Assembly (NCBI GenBank): GCA_945905915.1
Contig: CAMDQL010000096.1
Coordinates: 1 to 5,477 of the forward strand
Length of the DNA: 5,477 nucleotides
Source: Flavobacterium psychrophilum
GTDB taxonomy: Bacteria > Bacteroidota > Bacteroidia > Flavobacteriales > Flavobacteriaceae
Direction of reading: 5' to 3'
Shown: positions 1-4,221 of the stretch, piece by piece
Layout of the letters: each line of letters begins with the position of its first letter
Numbering within the stretch: position 1 is the stretch's first letter
Position numbers and translations under genes: made by a program
The notes under the pieces: model-generated
What the model was told of the DNA's origin: nothing
Database searches by the model: none
Seen by the model: only the letters and a program-made list of their open reading frames with translations

Positions 1-263
1 GTACTTGAGCCGCCTTCTGCATTAAATTGATTGTAGACAATACTAACAGCATAACTTAATTTATCTGTAGCTTTATTCAACTTAAAATCCAAACCTAACT
101 GATAAAAAGAACCTTCGCCGCTTCTTAAGTTAGAATTAGTGTTTCCAAACGAATTTTTATAATCATATTTGGTGAAATTTTTTCCATTGGAAAAAAACAG
201 TTCTTGAGCCTGCAAAAAGCATCCCGAAAACAATACTAGTAATAAAAGGTATTTCTTACTCAT
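1..263 (-). CDS. Exported protein, probable outer-membrane beta-barrel (3' part outside window)
   Basis: Reading the minus strand from the ATG at 263 gives 87 codons with no stop before the window edge. Residues 1-19 form a signal peptide: SKK, then a hydrophobic stretch (YLLLLVLFSGCFLQA), with likely signal peptidase I cleavage before QE at about 20. C15 is preceded by FSG, a poor lipobox, so a lipoprotein is less likely. The mature part alternates polar and hydrophobic or aromatic residues (GSFYQLGLDF at 51-60, LSYAVSIVYNQF at 69-80), as in antiparallel barrel strands. I do not recognise a named family. The start codon overlaps the end of the upstream T9SS-sorted protein gene by 8 nt, so the two are almost certainly cotranscribed and translationally coupled. 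The AA-rich end of that gene replaces a conventional ribosome-binding site. An outer-membrane barrel partner for a surface protein is an inference. Confidence 0.75.
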   Translation of the reverse strand, partial: MSKKYLLLLVLFSGCFLQAQELFFSNGKNFTKYDYKNSFGNTNSNLRSGEGSFYQLGLDFKLNKATDKLSYAVSIVYNQFNAEGGSS

Positions 264-741
264 TTTTAATGATTTTAGTATGGTATAAATAGTTTGAATT
301 TGATAGTTTTACAAAATAGGTGGCGCTAGGCAAATGCTTAAGATCTAATGCAGTTGTTTGCTCTAATACTTGAAGAATGTCATTGAAAACGATTCTTCCC
401 GAAACATCAAAAATTTGAATGGAAAGAGTTTCTCCTATATTACCCGAAAAGGTAAAATGGATTAGGTCTTTAAAAGGAATGGGAAAAGTGGTAGTGCTAA
501 TTGAAACTGAATTGTTCTGTTCAATAATTTTATTCCAATTACTTTGTTGAAAGCCTTGTTGCACTATATAGGTGCCTGTTGAGCTTCCCGTTACCGATTG
601 TTGTCCAATTGTGTACTTCACAATTAAACCCGATGGAGCAATTGAATTGCCTCCTTGCGCACTCATCATTTGATGATGTAGGGATTGACCAAAGAATAAA
701 GATGTCGCAAAATTGATTAATAGTAATAATCTAATTTGCAT
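256..741 (-). CDS. Small secreted protein with T9SS type A C-terminal sorting domain
   Basis: This 161-aa protein has a signal peptide (about residues 1-18, hydrophobic LLLLINFATSLFFG, cleavage near G18/Q19). A short mature region of about 60 residues follows, containing IGQQSVTGSSTGTYIVQQGF at 45-64. That pattern (IGQ...G...VQQGFQQ) recurs in small Bacteroidota exported proteins of unknown function. Residues about 83-161 form a Por/type IX secretion sorting domain: FPIPF at 86-90 (usually YPNPF), IFDVSGRIV at 110-118, LPSATYFVKL at 137-146 and a basic end TKIIKNE. In this family the domain directs passage through the T9SS and is usually removed, leaving the protein secreted or attached to the surface. 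The cargo is unusually small, so it may be a structural or adhesive surface factor rather than an enzyme. It is the first gene of a minus-strand unit and its stop overlaps the next start. The ATG at 741 is chosen because it directly opens the signal peptide. Confidence 0.85.
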   Translation of the reverse strand: MQIRLLLLINFATSLFFGQSLHHQMMSAQGGNSIAPSGLIVKYTIGQQSVTGSSTGTYIVQQGFQQSNWNKIIEQNNSVSISTTTFPIPFKDLIHFTFSGNIGETLSIQIFDVSGRIVFNDILQVLEQTTALDLKHLPSATYFVKLSNSNYLYHTKIIKNE

Positions 742-758
742 ATTTTTATAATTTCACA

Positions 759-786
759 CAAAACACGTAATTATAAAATGCTCAAA
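759..786 (-). promoter_or_regulatory. Weak candidate promoter for the T9SS-cargo unit
   Basis: On the minus strand a TTTG (786-783) is separated by 16 nt from GTGTTTTG (766-759), which ends 18 nt before the ATG at 741. Bacteroidota promoters have TTTG or TTG near -33 and TAnnTTTG near -7. Here the TTTG half of the -7 box is present but the TA is not. The spacing suits a very short leader, like that of the divergent regulator gene. No Shine-Dalgarno sequence is visible before the ATG. This is only a candidate. Confidence 0.25.
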
Positions 787-807
787 AAAAAATAAAGATT
801 CTTAATA

Positions 808-833
808 TATATCAAAAAATAGTTTTTGATATA
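808..833. repeat. Perfect inverted repeat, 11-bp arms, in the divergent spacer
   Basis: TATATCAAAAA (808-818) and TTTTTGATATA (823-833) are exact reverse complements separated by ATAG. The repeat lies between the divergent T9SS-cargo gene (start 741) and the AraC-type regulator gene (start 911), about 79 and 90 nt from the two start codons at its centre. It lies just upstream of the promoter-like boxes on both sides. A two-fold symmetric site in a divergent spacer beside a regulator gene suggests an operator. In such AT-rich DNA a chance palindrome or a structural element cannot be excluded. Confidence 0.6.
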
Positions 834-884
834 ATGCAACCTCTGCAAATAAATGATATACTTTTTTTTTAATATTATTATTAC

Positions 885-892
885 TAAGTTTG
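885..892 (+). promoter_or_regulatory. Bacteroidota -7 box of the AraC-type regulator gene
   Basis: TAAGTTTG matches the TAnnTTTG -7 consensus of Bacteroidota sigma-70 promoters exactly and ends 18 nt before the ATG at 911. At the -33 distance there is only a T-run (862-870) rather than TTTG. Transcription would begin at about 899, giving a leader of roughly a dozen bases with no Shine-Dalgarno sequence, as is common in this phylum. Confidence 0.5.
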
Positions 893-910
893 ATTATCTA
901 AAATCATTTT

Positions 911-2056
911 ATGAATTTACATTTATCGATTCCAGATTTTTTATTATTTGCAGCTTCAGTACTTCTGGTATTTACCACACTGTTGTTACTCAGGAAAATT
1001 AATTCTAAAAACTATATGCTTATAGGAACATTAGCAATATATTTTAGTTTAATTACCGCAACCATAGTACTAATATTATTTACCCGTTACAACATTAAAC
1101 TTATCGATTCTGCAACTATTCTAGCATTAATGTCAATAGTATATTCACTTTACAATATCTTTCACTATTTCAGTTTGCAGCAATTGATTGCGAAAAAAAG
1201 TCGGTTTAGTGTACAACATTTACTCCACTTAGGAGTGATTTTACTGGTTTCTATCTTGATTTTTTATTTTTACGAACCGATACATTTCATAAAAGGAGAG
1301 GGATATAGTTTTGTATTTGAAACCCAACATTTGATGTCCGTTCAAAAGAAAAATTTGATATTGCGTTTAATACGTATAATTTATCCTATATTTTATCTTT
1401 TACTTTGCGGTTATTTATTATTTGCATTTTATAATTCTCCCCGATACCTATCCATGCAAAAATCAACGCGTTTTTTTATTTTCTTTTTTTACTTCCAGAG
1501 AGTATTACTTTTCTTCTGGGTTTCAATTGGGTTTATAGGTTATAATATTGATAAAGATCTATTTAGTTCTATTTCAATGATAGGTTTTTCTATAACTGCC
1601 TTACTAATGTCAAGTTATATTTTGTTAAGTCCCAACTTGTTGTTACAAATTACAAAACTCAATCACATCTCAAAAAAAACTGCAGTGGATACATCTAAAT
1701 TTCAAGATTTGTTTGAACAGTTGAATCTTTTAATGGATAAAAATAAATTTTATTTAGATGCCAATTATAGTATTACTAATTTATCATCAGATACTGATAT
1801 TTCAACTAATATCATTCGAGAAGTAATTTCCGCAAGCGGTTATAAAAATTTCTCCGCTTACATAAATTCGTTTCGAATTGCACATGCTGAACAATTAATT
1901 TCTAATGGCTATTTGGATACCTTTTCTATTGAATCACTATGTAAAGATTCGGGATTTCAATCTGAAGTAACTTTTTACCGTGTTTTTAAAAAAGTTAACC
2001 TCTGCACTCCTAAAGAATTTACCTATAATTTGAAGAACTATAAACATACAAGTTGA
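911..2056 (+). CDS. Membrane-anchored AraC-family transcriptional regulator (7TM + HTH)
   Basis: This 381-aa protein has an N-terminal membrane half with about seven hydrophobic helices (roughly residues 9-27, 35-58, 68-88, 105-122, 153-174, 187-211 and 220-245). A short linker leads to a C-terminal AraC/XylS-type DNA-binding domain (about 270-375). The first helix-turn-helix is near 287-308 (ITNLSSDTDISTNIIREVIS). The linker helix contains NFSAYINSFRIAHAEQLI (313-330). The second helix-turn-helix is in IESLCKDSGFQSEVTFYRVF (340-359), followed by the family's closing TPKEF (366-370). Bacteroidota carry many regulators in which an AraC domain is tied to a multi-helix membrane sensor, so the protein presumably senses a membrane or envelope signal and acts on DNA from the inner membrane. 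The ligand is unknown. It is transcribed away from the T9SS-cargo unit, making that unit and its own gene the likely targets. An exact TAnnTTTG box supports the chosen ATG. Confidence 0.88.
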   Translation: MNLHLSIPDFLLFAASVLLVFTTLLLLRKINSKNYMLIGTLAIYFSLITATIVLILFTRYNIKLIDSATILALMSIVYSLYNIFHYFSLQQLIAKKSRFSVQHLLHLGVILLVSILIFYFYEPIHFIKGEGYSFVFETQHLMSVQKKNLILRLIRIIYPIFYLLLCGYLLFAFYNSPRYLSMQKSTRFFIFFFYFQRVLLFFWVSIGFIGYNIDKDLFSSISMIGFSITALLMSSYILLSPNLLLQITKLNHISKKTAVDTSKFQDLFEQLNLLMDKNKFYLDANYSITNLSSDTDISTNIIREVISASGYKNFSAYINSFRIAHAEQLISNGYLDTFSIESLCKDSGFQSEVTFYRVFKKVNLCTPKEFTYNLKNYKHTS

Positions 2057-2207
2057 TAAACAATTATTAGTATAGAATTTAGAGTCTTTTAAGTAGGAAA
2101 AAATTAGATTCAAAAAAAATGGATCAGTTCGGGATGGTTGGAGACATTGATTTATTTTCAAATCAAATGTTAGATTTTATAAAAATTTTATTAAAGAAAT
2201 GCCATAA

Positions 2208-2237
2208 AAAAACCTCTAAATTGCTTTAGAGGTTTTT
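2208..2237. terminator. Bidirectional intrinsic terminator between araC-type gene and ssrA
   Basis: The arms at 2208-2220 and 2225-2237 are perfectly complementary over 13 bp (AAAAACCTCTAAA / TTTAGAGGTTTTT) with a TTGC loop. Read on the minus strand the stem is followed by a run of seven T, and it starts 11 nt after the tmRNA 3' end, so it is the tmRNA terminator. Read on the plus strand the stem ends in TTTTTG and can also stop transcription from the regulator gene, whose stop codon is about 150 nt upstream. The 2057-2207 stretch before it shows no convincing gene. Confidence 0.85.
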
Positions 2238-2247
2238 GTTACTACAG

Positions 2248-2642
2248 TGGAGTCGGAGAGAATCGAACTCTCGTCCAAACAAGCAATCAAAGAGGTTTCT
2301 ACACGCTTAGTTTTCTCTTGAATTTTCGTTTAAAAGCAAGGCAGAAAACAGCCACTTTTAACTTAGCTTTATCAGTGTCAGAGCGGATTTAAAGCATTAC
2401 CGTTCCTAGGTTTACTTTTACGGTTCTCCTAAATAAAACGCCATAAACCAAGGCTTTTGAGGAGAATCTAGCTTTCCGACCTGGTCGGAACTAGGCAAAT
2501 CTTACTTTAATTCAGATTAAGCAGCTAAAGCGTAATTATTTTCGCCGTTTATAGGTGTGTACATTTGGATTTACGAGCTAAACATACAATGCTCGACGTG
2601 CTTACTAATTAATTCCACTCGCTGTCAAAACCAGTCGACCCC
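2248..2642 (-). ncRNA. ssrA: tmRNA (transfer-messenger RNA)
   Basis: This is the ribosome-rescue RNA, which works with SmpB to release stalled ribosomes and tag the unfinished protein for proteolysis. The 5' end GGGGTCG (2642-2636) pairs with CGACTCC (2255-2249) to form the 7-bp acceptor stem with one G-U pair, followed by discriminator A at 2248. The T-arm is GAGAG, TTCGATT, CTCTC just before the 3' acceptor strand. The D-region has GGTTTTGACAGC near the 5' end. The tag reading frame lies at 2546-2517. Pseudoknot-like helices are visible downstream of it, including TTCCGA/TCGGAA around 2490-2474 flanked by CTAG on both sides, and ACCGT paired with ACGGT further on. The bases after the discriminator are CTG, so the CCA end is not encoded and must be added after transcription. 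The length of 395 nt is normal for a one-piece tmRNA. Ends are set by the acceptor stem and should be accurate to a base or two. Confidence 0.96.
2517..2546 (-). other. tmRNA tag-peptide reading frame (GENNYALAA, stop)
   Basis: Within the tmRNA, GGC GAA AAT AAT TAC GCT TTA GCT GCT TAA encodes GENNYALAA. With the alanine carried by the tmRNA the added tag is A-GENNYALAA. The ALAA end is the usual degradation signal recognised by ClpXP-type proteases. The GENNYALAA form is the one I associate with flavobacteria; Bacteroides has the near relative GETNYALAA. The GGC resume codon is inferred from that agreement. Confidence 0.93.
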
Positions 2643-2660
2643 AATAGAATTAAATCTTCG

Positions 2661-2668
2661 CAAATTTA
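2661..2668 (-). promoter_or_regulatory. -7 box of the ssrA promoter
   Basis: TAAATTTG on the minus strand (2668 to 2661) matches the Bacteroidota TAnnTTTG consensus exactly. A run of eight T on that strand (2692-2685) sits 16 nt upstream, at the -33 position. The box ends 19 nt before the mature tmRNA 5' end at 2642. Transcription would therefore start around 2655 and leave a leader of roughly a dozen bases, to be removed by RNase P. Confidence 0.6.
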
Positions 2669-2713
2669 CGCTGAATATTTCATTAAAAAAAACGTTTGCT
2701 TGTAAGTATTGAA

Positions 2714-2733
2714 AATGTTACATTTGTAACATT
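2714..2733. repeat. 20-bp palindrome, candidate operator upstream of the dehydrogenase-like gene
   Basis: AATGTTACA (2714-2722) and TGTAACATT (2725-2733) are exact reverse complements with a TT spacer. The centre is about 41 nt upstream of the ATG at 2765 and about 55 nt upstream of the ssrA -7 box on the other strand. A third GTTACA copy lies at 2747-2752, 30 bp start-to-start from the one at 2717. A dimeric regulator binding in the spacer is a reasonable inference; the factor is unknown. The palindrome lacks a T-run and is not placed as a terminator. Confidence 0.6.
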
Positions 2734-2750
2734 CACTAACCCTATAGTTA
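2723..2750 (+). promoter_or_regulatory. Weak candidate promoter for the saccharopine-dehydrogenase-like gene
   Basis: TTTG at 2723-2726 is followed after 16 nt by TATAGTTA at 2743-2750, a partial match to TAnnTTTG that ends 14 nt before the ATG. The -33 TTTG lies inside the right arm of the 2714-2733 palindrome. If this promoter is real, a protein bound to the palindrome would directly affect polymerase binding. The -7 match is poor, so confidence is low. Confidence 0.3.
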
Positions 2751-2764
2751 CACTATTTTAAAAT

Positions 2765-3967
2765 ATGAAATTCGGAATCCTTACTGAAAGAAAAACTCCA
2801 CCCGATAGAAGAGTTGTATTTACACCAGAAGAACTTGTTCGTTTAAAAACAACTTTTCCACAAATTGAAATATTTGTTGAAAGTTCGCCCATTCGTGTTT
2901 ACACAGATGAGCAATATCAAGAACACGGGATAGAAGTTTGTGAGGACATAACTCAATGCGACGTATTTTTTGGTGTTAAAGAAGTTCCTGTAGAAGCGTT
3001 GATTCCTAATAAAAAATACTTTTTCTTTTCGCATACTATTAAAAAACAACCTTATAATAGAAAATTATTACAGGCTATTTTAGCCCAAAATATTGATTTA
3101 TACGATCATGAAACTATTGCAGACGAGAATAATAAACGCCTCATTGGTTTTGGTCGTTATGCTGGAATTGTGGGCGCCTATAATGGTATAAGAGCTTTTG
3201 GAATTAAGTATGATTTATTTACATTGGCTAAAGCCGAAACTTTAAAAAATCAAGAAGAGTTAATAGCGCGTTTAAAACGTCAAATATTACCTAATATTAA
3301 AATTGTGTTGACAGGACATGGTAAAGTAGGGATGGGCGCCAAAGAAATGTTAGACGGAATGAAAATTAAGCAAGTTGCCGCATCAGATTTTTTAACAAAA
3401 AACTATTCCGAAGCCGTTTACACGCAAATCGATGTATTAGATTATAACAAAAGAGTAGATGGAAAACCGAGTAGTAAAGCTGATTTTTATGCTAATCCGT
3501 CTGATTATTGTTCTGATTTTGAACGATTTACAAAGGTAGCCGATCTTTTTATGGCTGGTCATTTTCATGGAAATGGTGCGCCAGATATATTAACTCGCGA
3601 AATGTTGCAAGCTCCAGATAACAAAATTCAAGTTGTAGCCGATATTTCCTGTGACGTTGATGGACCTATTGCTTGTACGATAAAAGCTTCAACCATTGCC
3701 GATCCATTTTTTGGTTATCTGCCTAGTGAGCACAAAGAAGTTTCATACACGCATCCGGCTTCCATTATGGTAATGTCAGTAGACAATCTTCCTTGTGAAT
3801 TGCCTAAAGATGCCAGTGAGGGCTTTGGCGAAATGTTTATGAAACATGTCATTCCTGCTTTTTTTAACCACGATAAAGACGGCCTTCTATACAGAGCCAA
3901 AATAACCGATAATGGAAAATTAACACCAAGATTTTCCTATCTTCAGGATTATGTTGATGGTAAATAA
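2765..3967 (+). CDS. LYS1/lysine-ketoglutarate reductase-like NAD(P)-dependent oxidoreductase
   Basis: This 400-aa, probably cytoplasmic protein belongs to the alanine dehydrogenase/saccharopine dehydrogenase superfamily. The N-terminal AlaDH/PNT-like domain begins GILTERKTPPDRRVVFTP (4-21). VKE (71-73) and FFSHTIKKQ (87-95) place K72 and H90 where yeast LYS1 has its catalytic Lys and His, with nearly the same spacing. FGRYAGIVGAYNGIRAFG (129-146) matches the family's conserved turn. The Rossmann loop is TGHGKVGMGA (183-192). ADISCD (292-297), then HPASIMVMSVDNLP (330-343) and LPKDASEGFGEMF (346-358), complete the C-terminal signature. The whole resembles the reductase half of animal and plant AASS (FFSHTIK, DISAD, SIDNLP, EATECFGDM) at least as well as LYS1. 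Those enzymes interconvert lysine plus 2-oxoglutarate and saccharopine. No saccharopine-cleaving partner is nearby, so the true substrate is uncertain. The gene stands alone, divergent from ssrA; the ATG directly opens the conserved N-terminus. Confidence 0.85.
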   Translation: MKFGILTERKTPPDRRVVFTPEELVRLKTTFPQIEIFVESSPIRVYTDEQYQEHGIEVCEDITQCDVFFGVKEVPVEALIPNKKYFFFSHTIKKQPYNRKLLQAILAQNIDLYDHETIADENNKRLIGFGRYAGIVGAYNGIRAFGIKYDLFTLAKAETLKNQEELIARLKRQILPNIKIVLTGHGKVGMGAKEMLDGMKIKQVAASDFLTKNYSEAVYTQIDVLDYNKRVDGKPSSKADFYANPSDYCSDFERFTKVADLFMAGHFHGNGAPDILTREMLQAPDNKIQVVADISCDVDGPIACTIKASTIADPFFGYLPSEHKEVSYTHPASIMVMSVDNLPCELPKDASEGFGEMFMKHVIPAFFNHDKDGLLYRAKITDNGKLTPRFSYLQDYVDGK

Positions 3968-4035
3968 ATAGGCTATACATGAAAAAATCTTATTATGAAG
4001 TTTTTTTATATTTAAGCATCAATATTTTTACTTAA

Positions 4036-4192
4036 CTAAAATTAAATAAAACCACTGTTTATGATGATGGTAAAGGATTTAATTGGGATAAATCCAAAAT
4101 CTTATGCTATAAAAACTATACAAATGACTTCTAATTCAAAAATTAAGTTAAATTTGGCTGATGGAGGAGAAACTTATATTCGTTCACTCTAA
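4036..4192 (+). pseudogene. Frameshifted C-terminal remnant of a glycosidase, probably GH97
   Basis: Two overlapping frames together read like the end of a GH97 (SusB-like) alpha-glucosidase or alpha-galactosidase. One frame (from 4036) gives LKLNKTTVYDDGKGFNWDK. The frame ending at the TAA at 4190-4192 gives NPKSYAIKTIQMTSNSKIKL and then NLADGGETYIRSL. Joined, they match my recollection of that family's C-terminal pattern: ...YxDGKxxxWxxNPxSYxI...Vts.tkLkLxLApGG.... The junction, near GATAAATCC at about 4087-4095, would be in frame if two more A were present in the A-run, so a 2-nt deletion is the simplest cause. The rest of the catalytic domain is missing: an in-frame TAA lies at 4033-4035 and a short ATG frame at 3979-4035 precedes it. 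The remnant ends 29 nt before the sugar permease start, suggesting a former hydrolase-permease operon. The family call is from memory of motifs. A 43-codon ORF from the ATG at 4061 is possible but is unlikely to be a gene of its own. Confidence 0.45.
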
Positions 4193-4221
4193 ATAATCTA
4201 AACTAAACCAATAATTAAATT

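Noticed and set aside
2122..2145. GC-richer patch (ATCAGTTCGGGATGG) that recalls rRNA-like sequence.
   Set aside because: Compared by memory with 5S, 16S and 23S conserved segments it does not match over any useful length, and no RNA fold surrounds it.
1937..2161. 74-codon minus-strand frame overlapping the end of the AraC-type gene.
   Set aside because: It lies largely antisense to the conserved second helix-turn-helix and has no recognisable motif; it is a shadow of the real gene.
2119..2229. 36-codon ORF on the plus strand beginning MDQFGMVGDIDLFSNQML, between the regulator gene and ssrA.
   Set aside because: It runs through the first arm of the terminator and stops inside the second, its second half is biased by A-rich DNA (IKILLKKCHKKTSKLL), and no family is recognisable. 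It could be a gene remnant, but nothing supports it.
2248..2642. ssrA as an integration site for a mobile element.
   Set aside because: tmRNA 3' ends are common attachment sites, but no integrase and no second copy of the ssrA 3' end is seen in the window; the flanking terminator and genes look ordinary.
2843..3049. 68-codon minus-strand frame inside the dehydrogenase-like gene; a second one of 61 codons lies at 3715-3900.
   Set aside because: Both are antisense to conserved segments of the real enzyme and have no protein-like features of their own.
3982..4007. Possible terminator after the dehydrogenase-like gene: A-run, CTT, loop, AAG, T-run.
   Set aside because: The GC-free stem has only three core pairs and needs a bulge to pair the A and T runs; too weak to support.
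3979..4035. 18-codon ORF MKKSYYEVFLYLSINIFT after the dehydrogenase-like gene.
   Set aside because: Too short and without a motif to call alone. It shares phase with the glycosidase fragment and may be its old start, but the link is only a guess.
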